DNA from: CAVOHU01 sp963843385
GTDB taxonomy: Bacteria; Acidobacteriota; Vicinamibacteria; Vicinamibacterales; JAKQTR01
Length of the DNA stretch: 64,000 bases
Direction of reading: 5' to 3'
Assembly: GCA_963843385.1 (NCBI GenBank)
Contig: CAWJJY010000007.1
Span: 1,054,001 to 1,118,000 of the forward strand
The position numbers and the translations under genes are program-made. Below are positions 44,000 to 53,004 of this stretch, piece after piece. A model generated the notes under the pieces. It did not search any database and was not told where the DNA came from. It worked only from the letters and a program-made list of their open reading frames with translations. Positions within the stretch are counted from its first letter, which is position 1; every line of letters starts with the position of its first letter.

Positions 44000-44793
44000 C
44001 CCCGATGGTTTGTTCCGGCGTGCAGCGCCGATTGTCGGCATGCCACGACGGCGAGCTCCCGGTGGACGAGCAGATCGCCGTCGAGTCCCACCTTCGCGAG
44101 TGCCGGGAGTGCGGGGAAGAAGCAGAGGCTCTCCGCGCCATTGGCGAGGCACTGCGCGGGCGCGCAGCGGCGATGCGGCCTCCGTCATCGGCCGACCTCA
44201 CCGAGTTGCAGGCGGATGTGATGAGCCGGGTGCGCGTGGAGCACGACGAGTCGGTGACGATGCAGGTCGTGCGGGTGTTCGACGACATGCGGCTGAGCTT
44301 CGCCGCCCTGGGCGCGACGGCGGCAACACTGGCGTCGATTCTGATCATCACGGGTATCTTCTATTTCGGGCCCCGCAGCGAGCGTCCGGATTCGCTGGCT
44401 GCGATGATGGAGACCCTGGGCGCGACCTCGGCGAGTGTTGACGGCATCCTGCTGCCGAGGGCGTATCCGACTCCGGAGACTCCGGGGACGGTCCGGGTCA
44501 ATGAAGAGGACGCTGTCTTCGCGCTTGCGGCCGTCGTGACGCGCCAGGGCCGCATCGCGAATCTCGAACTGGTCCTGGCCGAGCAGCCGACCGGATCCGA
44601 CCGGGAACGCGTGCTGCGCCTGCTCGACGATCTGTCCCGCTCGCGCTTCGAGCCTGCTCGCTTCGGTGGATCGCCGGTGGCCGTGAATGTCGTGCTGCTC
44701 GTGGCCCACACGACGGTTCGCGGCAAGCCTCTGCCTGGCAACGGGAAACAGAGCTCGATGCCCCAGAGCCGGCAGGCCGTCCTGACCGGCTGA
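43996..44793 (+). CDS. Zinc-finger anti-sigma factor
   Basis: 265-aa membrane protein. The ZAS motif HxxxCxxC is at His32-Cys36-Cys39. A transmembrane helix lies at about 103-122. A periplasmic domain follows, of unknown fold. It likely holds the upstream sigma factor at the membrane until a signal releases it. Coupled to the sigma gene by ATGA overlap. Confidence 0.88.
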   Translation: MTPMVCSGVQRRLSACHDGELPVDEQIAVESHLRECRECGEEAEALRAIGEALRGRAAAMRPPSSADLTELQADVMSRVRVEHDESVTMQVVRVFDDMRLSFAALGATAATLASILIITGIFYFGPRSERPDSLAAMMETLGATSASVDGILLPRAYPTPETPGTVRVNEEDAVFALAAVVTRQGRIANLELVLAEQPTGSDRERVLRLLDDLSRSRFEPARFGGSPVAVNVVLLVAHTTVRGKPLPGNGKQSSMPQSRQAVLTG

Positions 44794-44911
44794 TTCCGGC
44801 GCTCTCCTGCGTTGCAGAATCGCCTGGAAGACTGACAGGTGGGCTGGGGCCGACTGCGTCTCGACGCGCACCCCGACCGCGAGTGACTGGGATTCCCTGC
44901 CCGCGCCTGAG

Positions 44912-47155
44912 CTACCGCTTGGCCGGAGGCGGCTCGGCTTTTACCGACGCCGAGTTGTCGAACGCGTCCACCGCCCTGATCACCACCCGGCCCGTCGCGT
45001 CCCCGTCCACGGTCAACTCGTACCCCTGAGATTTCGAGTCGCCGAGCCCGTCGACCGGGTAGACCGTCTGCCACCGGCTTCCGTCGAGCGAGTACTCCAC
45101 CTTGTCAATCGGTGAGTGGGCGTCGCGGACTTCGAACTGGATGCGCGTCTGGTTTCCGCTGCGCACCAGGCCGGTCGTCGTGATGACGGGCGGCGTGTTG
45201 TCTATCTCGAAACTCACGCTCTCGGCATCACCGGTGAGCGCAGTCGCCGTCGGATTGGCCGGAGAGTCTGAGGCCGCGACCCGGATCGTGTAGGTGCCAT
45301 CCTGCACCGACGTCGTATCCCAGACCAGCACGGGATCGGACAATCCGCGCCGGAGCGTGCGCCAGGCCGTTTCGCCCTCGCGCCGATACAGCACGTCGTA
45401 GACCAGCTTGTCGTCGTTCTCGTCCTCGGCGCGCCAGACGAATGTCTGGAGCCCCTTCTGGTAGATGCGCCGGCCGAGCGACGGGCTCGCACCGGCGGTT
45501 GAGGTTCCCGACGAGAGCGGCATGGAGAAGGCGGGCAGTCGAGCGTCACCCGCGGCGTCGAGTCCCGCAATTTCCAACTCGCCGCTCGAGTACGGTCGCT
45601 GGAACACGATGCCCGGCGGGTGAACGGTGATGCTGGTGACCTTCGGCCGGAGATTGCGCTGGAGGTAGCCGACCGTGACCGATGTCAACGCCGGTCCGGG
45701 CTCCGCGCGGGTGAGGACGGCTTTCCACTGGAAGTACCTCGCCCGTGGGCTTTGGACCGAGTCGCCGTCAGGGCGCTGGTAGGGCCCCGCCCAATTGCTC
45801 CACGCCTCGTCTGGCGTCTCCGTGTTTCCGGTTCGCGTGAAGAGCTGGACACGCGAGGCGCCCTCGGCGGCAGCCCGCCAGCTCAGCGTGCCCCAGGAGG
45901 CGAAGGTCTCGGCATCCTTGACCTCGGAGATGTAAGTGCCCTGCGCCGAGAGTTCGCCCGGGAGGAGATAGAGCTTGGCTGGATTGGAAGTCGCCAGCAC
46001 GCGTCCGGTTCCGGCGCCGCTCGTGAAGGCCGTCACCTGCTGGCCCCCAGCGCGGAGCAGCAGCGTGGCGCGGGACGGTTCTCCGGCGACGCGATAGACC
46101 TTGCCGGCGTTGCCCGTACCGATCAGCACGGCGCCCGGGCCGTCGGGCGCGACGTCGTACGGCATGTCCTCGCGGGACTCCCAGATGATGTCCCAGGATC
46201 CGTCCGGGTTGATGCGGTACACGGCCCCCTTCCCGGCCGCCGCGCGATCTTCGCGGCGCCCGCTGCGCGCGTCGCCGCCGGGAGTCACGGGCGCGTCGAT
46301 CACCGTCACCGAGGTGATTTCGGTGGAGACCGACGGGATCGGCATCGGCCTGGCTGACTCGCCGCCGGAGGGCAGCGCCGACGGACCGATGCCGGGCTTG
46401 CCGTCGATCGCGGCGGCGTAGATCTGACCCGCCGGCGCGACGCGAATCGCGTGGATCTCGCGGTACGGCGAGTCCAGGAGCACGAACCCTTTGCTGTCGC
46501 CGTCGATCCGGACCACGCGACCCGGCGATTCGGTCCCCGCAAGCAACCGCCCTTCGCCATCGATGGCGAGCGAGGTCACGTGCGTGGACTTGGTTTTGTA
46601 GAACACCTCACCTTTGCCGTCCGGCGTGATCCGGTAGATGAGGCCTTTCTCGCCCGTCGCCGCGAAGACGCGGCCTTTCGAGTCCACTGACAGCGCCCAA
46701 ATGTACTTGTCCTCGGGATCGAAGAAGACCGAGGACGAGCCGCTCTTGTCCACGCGATAGATCTTCCCGTCAGGCGAGGTGCCAACGTAGAGCAGGCCAT
46801 CTGGCGAGAAGGCGAGCGCGTGGACCTCCAGATCAGGCGTATCGAGCAGCACCGAAGTTGCGCCCTGCTTGTCGGTCTTGAACACCTGGCCCTGATTGCC
46901 GCTGCCTGCGTAGATCGTCCCGTCGGGGCCCGTGACGAGCGTCCAGATGAACGGCACCGTGGCGTCGTAGATGGGCCGAACCACCGGCCCGATGACCAGG
47001 CGCCCGTCGCTGTCGATCGAGAGCCCGTCGACTTCGCCCTTGAGAAACCCGGACTGGGTCGCGACCTGCCAGAATCGGGGCGTCGAGGCCGACGCGATGG
47101 CCAGGCACGACACCAGGAGCGTCGCGACGGCACCGGCGCGCAGAGTGTGTCTCAT
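44912..47155 (-). CDS. Secreted beta-propeller and FnIII-like protein
   Basis: 747-aa protein with a signal peptide (1-24). An NHL/SMP-30-like propeller (about 60-420) has repeats such as GPDGTIYAGSGNQGQVFK, SPDGLLYVGTSPDGKIYR and RINPDGSWDIIWESR. FnIII-like and beta-sandwich regions follow (about 430-740). It lies 3 bp after the SpoIVB-like gene and is likely cotranscribed. Function unknown; surface sensing or binding is plausible. Confidence 0.78.
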   Translation of the reverse strand: MRHTLRAGAVATLLVSCLAIASASTPRFWQVATQSGFLKGEVDGLSIDSDGRLVIGPVVRPIYDATVPFIWTLVTGPDGTIYAGSGNQGQVFKTDKQGATSVLLDTPDLEVHALAFSPDGLLYVGTSPDGKIYRVDKSGSSSVFFDPEDKYIWALSVDSKGRVFAATGEKGLIYRITPDGKGEVFYKTKSTHVTSLAIDGEGRLLAGTESPGRVVRIDGDSKGFVLLDSPYREIHAIRVAPAGQIYAAAIDGKPGIGPSALPSGGESARPMPIPSVSTEITSVTVIDAPVTPGGDARSGRREDRAAAGKGAVYRINPDGSWDIIWESREDMPYDVAPDGPGAVLIGTGNAGKVYRVAGEPSRATLLLRAGGQQVTAFTSGAGTGRVLATSNPAKLYLLPGELSAQGTYISEVKDAETFASWGTLSWRAAAEGASRVQLFTRTGNTETPDEAWSNWAGPYQRPDGDSVQSPRARYFQWKAVLTRAEPGPALTSVTVGYLQRNLRPKVTSITVHPPGIVFQRPYSSGELEIAGLDAAGDARLPAFSMPLSSGTSTAGASPSLGRRIYQKGLQTFVWRAEDENDDKLVYDVLYRREGETAWRTLRRGLSDPVLVWDTTSVQDGTYTIRVAASDSPANPTATALTGDAESVSFEIDNTPPVITTTGLVRSGNQTRIQFEVRDAHSPIDKVEYSLDGSRWQTVYPVDGLGDSKSQGYELTVDGDATGRVVIRAVDAFDNSASVKAEPPPAKR

Positions 47156-47158
47156 GTC

Positions 47159-49012
47159 TTACTCATGGGGGTTCAGGCTGAGCGTCAACACGCGAAGGCC
47201 GGCCACGGCCTGATCCATGGCCACGTCCCAGGCACCGAGCACGGAGTAGCGCAGCGGGGCCATGCTCGAGCTGCCGCGGTCGCCCTCGTAGACCGACAAG
47301 GCCGAGGCCGGTAGCGAGGTCAAGTACTCGCCGGCCACCACCGCGCCGGCCTCCTGGCTCAGCAGGCGCACGTAGAGGTGGTTGTTCCTGCGCAGGCGGT
47401 TCATCTGCTTGATCATCTGCGCGAGCGTTTCCGGTTCGAGGGCCTGCCTGACGTCGCGTTGTTCCCACTGCGCCAGCCTGGCTCCGTCGGCCACCAGGAC
47501 GGACAGCGGCCCGCGCGCATTTGACGGCAGGTCAAGCGGGAACGTCTTCACGATGGACTCGCCCCGGTAGCTTCGAAGCAGAACCTTGAGTGGAACGGTT
47601 CGGCCTGGATGCAGATCCACCGCATCGAGCCAGATCCTCTCGATGCTGGCGACCCGCGGCCGTTCGCTGGTCGTGACGCTGAGATCGATTGACTCGATTC
47701 GTGCCCGCTCGAGGTCGTTGGCGAGCAGGGCGGCGATGGGCATCGCCACCGAAGCCGCCGCGGCCACGCCGGGCGAATCGCCCGTGAAGACGTTGCTGAA
47801 CTCGAGGCGCCCGCCCTGCTGGAGGCCGGCGTGGCCGGAAATGGTGAAGGTGGCGGCACCGAAGTCGCGCTCGTACGCGCTCATGGCGTTGGCCAGCGAC
47901 GCGTACAGCAGAAGCGGCGTCAGCAGTTGATCGTCCGCGACGCTGAATCGAAACGACTTCCGCACTCCGCGCTCGGTTTCCAGCAACAACTGAACCGCGA
48001 CGCGAGGCGGCGGCGGGCCGATCGTGCCGGCGATGGCGGTGGACCGATCCTGGACGAACATCCCGATGACATCGCCGGTCGACGACAGCTTCGAGGAACT
48101 CAGGAGGCTGGGCAGGATCGTGTGGACGTAGGCGCGGGTCATCGGAAAGTGGGCCGGCCCGATGTTGTAGAGCGGGTGGCCGAACGCGTAGACCCGCTGC
48201 CCGTCGACCTCGGTGACCGTCCCGGTCGCGCCCATGACGAGATCGCCATCGACCAGCGAGACCCCGATGGGGTCGCCCGGCTTGAGCGGCGGTTCCCCTG
48301 CCGCAGGGCTCGCCTGGCTGCTTCCCGGCATCGACGCGCCGTTCACCGGAACGAACCCGCGGTCCTCGAAGGCCGAAAGCACCGGCTCCATTCCACGCGG
48401 GTCGTAGCCCGCAAACACGAGCGGGGTGGCAATCGGGCGCAGCATCGTGCCGAGCCGTTCGTCCGCGCCGGGCAACAGCGCGCCGAGCGCCGTGACATCT
48501 GAAGCCCGCGCCGCGAACGGGCTGGCGACTCCGAGGGCGTTCCGTACGGCGGCGACGACGGCGGCTGGCGTCGGAACCCCATCCCAGTGAGGGCGGGACG
48601 CAGCCGCGCGGGGTGCAGAGGAGGAGGTCGCCTCCACCATCTCGGCAAAGGGCGTGATCCCGGCGATGGGTTCGGTCGAGAACTGCCCGAGCGCGTAGGA
48701 GACCGCACCGATCAGGCGGCCGTCGATGTACACCGGGCTTCCGCTCATCCCCGCGATGACGCCGGACTTTGCGAGGGGACCTCCGCTGAGGCGCGCGAGG
48801 ATCAGATCACGCTTCGGGCCCATGATGTTGCGCAGGACGCCGAGGACCTCGACCTTGAACTCCTCGACGGCCGTGCCCTGGAACACCGTCCGGCCGACAC
48901 CGACCATGCCGGGCCGAATCTCGTCGATTGGCATGACCCGGCTCGACGCGGACAACGCGAGGAAGCCACAGCCCCACGCAACCAGAACGAGAAGAAAGCG
49001 GTGCACTCTCAT
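47159..49012 (-). CDS. SpoIVB peptidase (S55)-like secreted protein
   Basis: 617-aa protein with an N-terminal hydrophobic signal (about 6-22). The S55-type serine lies in AGMSGSPVYIDG (Ser90), followed by GAVSYALGQF. A second conserved region has GDPIGVSLVDGDLVMGATGTV and AFGHPLYN. In Bacillus SpoIVB acts in sporulation signalling, but no spore gene is here and the phylum inferred does not sporulate. It may instead process a surface or periplasmic protein, perhaps its propeller neighbour. It is divergent from the trp operon. Confidence 0.82.
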   Translation of the reverse strand: MRVHRFLLVLVAWGCGFLALSASSRVMPIDEIRPGMVGVGRTVFQGTAVEEFKVEVLGVLRNIMGPKRDLILARLSGGPLAKSGVIAGMSGSPVYIDGRLIGAVSYALGQFSTEPIAGITPFAEMVEATSSSAPRAAASRPHWDGVPTPAAVVAAVRNALGVASPFAARASDVTALGALLPGADERLGTMLRPIATPLVFAGYDPRGMEPVLSAFEDRGFVPVNGASMPGSSQASPAAGEPPLKPGDPIGVSLVDGDLVMGATGTVTEVDGQRVYAFGHPLYNIGPAHFPMTRAYVHTILPSLLSSSKLSSTGDVIGMFVQDRSTAIAGTIGPPPPRVAVQLLLETERGVRKSFRFSVADDQLLTPLLLYASLANAMSAYERDFGAATFTISGHAGLQQGGRLEFSNVFTGDSPGVAAAASVAMPIAALLANDLERARIESIDLSVTTSERPRVASIERIWLDAVDLHPGRTVPLKVLLRSYRGESIVKTFPLDLPSNARGPLSVLVADGARLAQWEQRDVRQALEPETLAQMIKQMNRLRRNNHLYVRLLSQEAGAVVAGEYLTSLPASALSVYEGDRGSSSMAPLRYSVLGAWDVAMDQAVAGLRVLTLSLNPHE

Positions 49013-49126
49013 GGGTTACAGGGAAGCTGGCTCCTACGGGGGCGTCAGAATGGTGTCATCGACTGGATGCTCACCCCTTATAGCGAAGAAACGACGTGTG
49101 GGTCAAGGCGACCCCGCCCGCACGCG

Positions 49127-49156
49127 TTGACAGCAGCCGATCGCCTCTGCTACGCT
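49127..49156 (+). promoter_or_regulatory. Promoter of the aromatic amino acid operon
   Basis: Perfect TTGACA (49127-49132), 18-base spacer, and TACGCT (49151-49156) preceded by TGC as an extended -10. Transcription would start near 49163, about 19 bases before the leader-peptide ATG. Confidence 0.7.
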
Positions 49157-49181
49157 CGTGCCTCACAGCGCTTCGGCACCC

Positions 49182-49280
49182 ATGCCATCCTTCACGTCTT
49201 CACCGCGGCGACCCGCCTACGCGACCCTGTCGCGCAGGGTGTCGACCGGCTACTGGTGGTGGCGCCGCTCACGCGGCTGA
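49182..49280 (+). CDS. trpL: trp operon leader peptide (32 aa) with three tandem Trp codons
   Basis: A 33-codon ORF from ATG 49182 to TGA 49278-49280. It contains Tyr-Trp-Trp-Trp-Arg-Arg, with TGG codons at 49254-49262. No strong SD precedes the ATG; an in-frame GTG at 49239 is an alternative start. The peptide itself has no function; ribosome stalling at the Trp codons senses charged tRNA-Trp. Confidence 0.8.
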   Translation: MPSFTSSPRRPAYATLSRRVSTGYWWWRRSRG

Positions 49281-49363
49281 AGGGGCAGGATCCGGAGCCC
49301 GTCGACCTACTGACCGGAGCCACAATCAAGCCTCTTCAGCCACTCGGCTGGAGAGGCTTTTTT
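49275..49363 (+). terminator. Transcription attenuator of the trp operon
   Basis: The terminator stem pairs 49329-49336 and 49337-49341 with 49346-49350 and 49351-49359 (14 bp including one U-G) and is followed by six T (49358-49363). The competing antiterminator pairs 49275-49286 with 49330-49341 (11 Watson-Crick and one G-U). The leader stop codon lies inside region 2, so a ribosome at the stop blocks the antiterminator. A small hairpin (49264-49268 with 49273-49277) can also mask the start of region 2. Confidence 0.9.
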
Positions 49364-49377
49364 CGTTTGTGAGCGAT

Positions 49378-50838
49378 ATGGCCCGACCGCCCATCTGCGC
49401 AACCGTCGTGGGATCGACGATGGACGAGCTGCGCGCGCGGCGCGACCGTGCGGCCGCCGACGCGGACATGGTCGAGCTTCGCCTGGACAGCGTGGGCTCC
49501 CCCGATGTCGAGAGCGGGCTTGCCGGCCGGACCCGCCCGGCGATCGTCACGTGCCGGTCCAGGCTCGAAGGCGGGAGCTTCGCGGGCAGCGAGACCGAGC
49601 GGCGCCAGGTGCTGGCCGCCGCCGTCGCGAGCGACGCCGAGTATGTCGATCTCGAATGGAGCGCCGGTTTCACCGATCTCATCGCGCAGCGAGCCGGCAG
49701 AGGAATCGTGCTGTCGATGCACGACTTCGACGGCATGCCCGACGACCTCGACGACAGAGTCCGCGCCATGGTCGCGACGGGTGCGGAAATCGTGAAGGTC
49801 GCCGTCCGTGCGCGCCACCTGCGGGATTGCGTGCGCCTGCTGGAGATGCGCCGGAGGTTCGCTGCCGCGCGGATGGTCGTCATCGGCATGGGAGAGGCCG
49901 GGCTGCCGACACGCGTGCTGGCTGCGCGATTCCAGTCTGCATGGATCTATGCGGGCGATGGGGTGGCGCCGGGCCAGGCGCCCGTCTGGGAACTGAAGAC
50001 GGAGTTCGGCATCGACAGGATCTCCGAGATCACCGTCGTCTTTGGAGTGGTGGGGGCGCCGGCGAGACACTCGGTCTCCCCCGCGATGCACAACGCTGGA
50101 TTCGCCGAGCTGGGAATCGACGCCGCGTATCTTCCCCTTCCGACGACGGACCTGGAGGATTTCTTTGCGTTCGCGCGTGGGATGCATCTCGCGGGGGCGA
50201 GCGTCACGATTCCCTTCAAGGTTGACGTGCTCGCGCACCTCGACCAGGTCGATGAACGGGCGCGCCGTATCGGCGCGGTGAACACCATCGCCCTGAGGGA
50301 CGGGCGTTGGGTGGGCACCAATACGGACGGGGACGGATTCCTCGCCTCGCTTGGTACCGAGCCCGTGGCGGGCGTCAGGGCGACAATCCTCGGTACTGGC
50401 GGGGCTGCACGCGCGGTTGCCGCCGCTCTGCGGTCGAGCGGAGCCACGGTGACACTGGCGGGCCGAGACGCGTCGCGAGCGCGCACGGTGGCAGCCGACC
50501 TTGGGGTCGTGGGTGCCGGACGGCCGATTCCACCCGGGTCATGGGACCTGCTCGTCAACGCCACACCGGTTGGCATGGTGCCCGCAATCGGTGACACGCC
50601 GTTTGCTGAAGGGCGGTTCGACGGGCGGCTGGTGTATGACCTGATCTACAACCCCTCGCAGACCCGGTTCATGCGCGAGGCAGCCGAGGCTGGTTGTCGG
50701 GTCATCGGGGGCCTCGTGATGCTCGTCGCCCAGGCCCGGCGGCAGGCCGAATGGTGGACCGGGCGGGCGCCCTCGGCCAACGTGCTGCGCCAGGCGGCTG
50801 CCTGGCGCCTCGAAACGTTTGAACGGAATCCGAGATGA
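49378..50838 (+). CDS. aroDE: Bifunctional 3-dehydroquinate dehydratase/shikimate dehydrogenase
   Basis: 486-aa fusion. Residues 1-220 are type I dehydroquinase (catalytic His in MHDFDG and Lys in EIVKVAVRA). Residues about 224-486 are shikimate dehydrogenase (GAPARHSVSPAMHN, catalytic Lys in TIPFKVDV, NADP loop GTGGAARAV). The fusion makes two consecutive shikimate pathway steps. It is the first gene after the attenuator terminator. GTG at 49369 is another possible start. The stop overlaps trpE (ATGA). Confidence 0.94.
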   Translation: MARPPICATVVGSTMDELRARRDRAAADADMVELRLDSVGSPDVESGLAGRTRPAIVTCRSRLEGGSFAGSETERRQVLAAAVASDAEYVDLEWSAGFTDLIAQRAGRGIVLSMHDFDGMPDDLDDRVRAMVATGAEIVKVAVRARHLRDCVRLLEMRRRFAAARMVVIGMGEAGLPTRVLAARFQSAWIYAGDGVAPGQAPVWELKTEFGIDRISEITVVFGVVGAPARHSVSPAMHNAGFAELGIDAAYLPLPTTDLEDFFAFARGMHLAGASVTIPFKVDVLAHLDQVDERARRIGAVNTIALRDGRWVGTNTDGDGFLASLGTEPVAGVRATILGTGGAARAVAAALRSSGATVTLAGRDASRARTVAADLGVVGAGRPIPPGSWDLLVNATPVGMVPAIGDTPFAEGRFDGRLVYDLIYNPSQTRFMREAAEAGCRVIGGLVMLVAQARRQAEWWTGRAPSANVLRQAAAWRLETFERNPR

Positions 50839-52313
50839 ACACCACGACCTTCGAGCAATTCGTCGAGCTGTCCCGGCGCGGCACCTTCGTGCCGGTGTGC
50901 CGCGAGATCATGGCTGACCTGCTGACGCCGGTCTCGGCGTTCCTGAAGATCGCCGAACACTCCGACTACGCGTTCCTGCTGGAAAGCGTCGAGGGCGGAG
51001 AACAGGTCGGCCGCTACTCGTTCCTTGGCAAGGATCCGTTCCTCATCGCGCGGGCCGCGAGGGGACGGGTGACCATCGAGCGCGCCGGAGTCATCACGGA
51101 CAGCGACGAGGCGTTCATGCCGACGGTTCGGCGACTGATGGCCGGCTTTCGGGCGCCCTATGTGCCGGGATTGCCACGGTTCACGGGCGGCGCCGTCGGC
51201 TACCTCGGCTACGACGCCGCGGCCTGGTTCGAACCGGTGCCCGTCACGCCGGCGGCCGAAGACGACCCGGCGGTCGACGAAGCCGGGTTCATGCTCTTCG
51301 ACACCGTGCTGGCCTTCGACCACGTCCAGCATCGAATCCTGATCATTGCCAATGCGAGGATAGGCGGCGAGGACGATCTCGAGGCGTTGTACCAGTTTGC
51401 CCTGGCCAAGATCGACTTCCTCGAGCGTGAGCTGGAGCGCAGTCTTTCCCAGGCTGAGCGCACGCCGGCGTCCTCGCTGGACGTCAGATCGAACATGACG
51501 CGCGAGGAGTACGAACAGAGCGTTCGGGCGGCGAAAGAGTACATCGCGTCGGGAGACATCTACCAGGTCGTGGTGTCGCAACGATTCGAGGCGGATCTCT
51601 CGGCGGACCCGTTCACGGTCTACCGGGCGCTCAGGCACGTGAATCCGTCGCCGTACATGTTCTTCCTGCGGATGGGAGCGCTCTCGATGATCGGAGCGTC
51701 CCCCGAGATGTTAGTCCGGGTGGAAGGGCGCCGGGTCGAGACGCATCCGATCGCAGGCACGCGGCCGCGCGGCAACTCTCCGGAAGAAGACGTCAGGCTG
51801 GCCGAGGAGCTCAAGGCCAACGAAAAGGAGCGCTCCGAGCACGTCATGCTCGTCGACCTGGGGCGGAATGATCTGGGCCGCGTGTGCGACTACGGCAGCG
51901 TGCGCGTCCCGCAATACATGGCCCTCGAGAAGTACTCCCACGTGATGCACCTGGTGTCGATTGTCGAAGGAAAGCTTGCCGAGGACCGAGATCGGCTCGA
52001 TGCGCTGGCGGCGTGCTTCCCGGCCGGGACCGTGTCAGGTGCGCCGAAGGTCAGGGCCATGGAGATCATCGCCGAGCTCGAGAAAGGGCGGCGCGGCGTG
52101 TACGCCGGTGCGGTCGGGTACCTCGACTTCGCGGGCAACCTCGATTTCTGCATCGCCATCCGGACAATCGTGGTCATTGGCGGCAAGCGCGCGCTCGTCC
52201 AGGCGGGTGCGGGCATCGTGGCCGACTCGAATCCGTCGGCCGAGTTCGACGAGACGCGCGACAAGGCGAAGGCACTCTTCCGTGCCCTGGAGATGGCGCA
52301 GCGCGGTCTGTAA
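50835..52313 (+). CDS. trpE: Anthranilate synthase component I
   Basis: 492-aa TrpE, making anthranilate from chorismate. LLES near the N-terminus is the usual tryptophan feedback-binding motif, so enzyme-level inhibition is likely. The catalytic region has PAGTVSGAPKVRAMEI and GAGIVADSNP. The ATG overlaps aroDE by 4 bp. Confidence 0.97.
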   Translation: MNTTTFEQFVELSRRGTFVPVCREIMADLLTPVSAFLKIAEHSDYAFLLESVEGGEQVGRYSFLGKDPFLIARAARGRVTIERAGVITDSDEAFMPTVRRLMAGFRAPYVPGLPRFTGGAVGYLGYDAAAWFEPVPVTPAAEDDPAVDEAGFMLFDTVLAFDHVQHRILIIANARIGGEDDLEALYQFALAKIDFLERELERSLSQAERTPASSLDVRSNMTREEYEQSVRAAKEYIASGDIYQVVVSQRFEADLSADPFTVYRALRHVNPSPYMFFLRMGALSMIGASPEMLVRVEGRRVETHPIAGTRPRGNSPEEDVRLAEELKANEKERSEHVMLVDLGRNDLGRVCDYGSVRVPQYMALEKYSHVMHLVSIVEGKLAEDRDRLDALAACFPAGTVSGAPKVRAMEIIAELEKGRRGVYAGAVGYLDFAGNLDFCIAIRTIVVIGGKRALVQAGAGIVADSNPSAEFDETRDKAKALFRALEMAQRGL

Positions 52314-52359
52314 TTCGCACGCGGCCTGCGCGCGGCGCGCGGCGCGGAATGGACAAGAG

Positions 52360-52929
52360 ATGATCCTTGTCATCGACAACTTCGACTCGTTCACCTACAA
52401 CCTGGTCCAGTTCCTCGGAGAGCTCGGCGCACAGCCGGTGGTGCATCGAAACAACGCGGTGACGCTCGATCAGATAGAGGCGCTGCAGCCTGAGCGCATC
52501 GTGATCTCGCCGGGCCCCGGCCATCCGAAGGCCGCCGGCATCACGACGGAGGTGGTCCGTCGATTCGGCCGAACGATCCCGATTCTCGGCGTCTGCCTCG
52601 GCCACCAGGCGATCGGGTATGCCTTCGGGGGGCGAATCGCTCGCGCCCCGACGCCGATGCACGGGAAGACCTCAGAGATCGACCACGATGGCCGCGGGGT
52701 GTTCCAGGGTCTCACGCGGGGTTTCGTCGCCGGCCGGTACCACTCGCTGGTCGTGCTGGAAGACGGCTTGCCGCCGGAGCTGGAAGTAACCGGTCGCGCT
52801 CGAGACGACGGCTGCGTGATGGGCATTCGCCATCGCGAGTGGCCGGTCCATGGCGTCCAGTTCCATCCCGAGTCCGTCCTGACACCGGAAGGACGCCACC
52901 TGTTGAGGAATTTTCTCGTGCTGAACTAG
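52360..52929 (+). CDS. trpG: Anthranilate synthase component II (glutamine amidotransferase)
   Basis: 189-aa class I amidotransferase supplying ammonia to TrpE. The catalytic Cys is in GVCLGHQ and the His-Glu pair in FHPES. The start is preceded by AAGAG. A GC-only palindromic stretch lies in the 46-bp gap after trpE. PabA-type dual use in folate synthesis is possible. Confidence 0.95.
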   Translation: MILVIDNFDSFTYNLVQFLGELGAQPVVHRNNAVTLDQIEALQPERIVISPGPGHPKAAGITTEVVRRFGRTIPILGVCLGHQAIGYAFGGRIARAPTPMHGKTSEIDHDGRGVFQGLTRGFVAGRYHSLVVLEDGLPPELEVTGRARDDGCVMGIRHREWPVHGVQFHPESVLTPEGRHLLRNFLVLN

Positions 52930-53004
52930 CGATCGTCCGTGGCCCTTGACTCGGTCTGCGAAAGCCGAGCCTGATGCGGACCACGCCCGCGAGAGGGATC
53001 GAAC

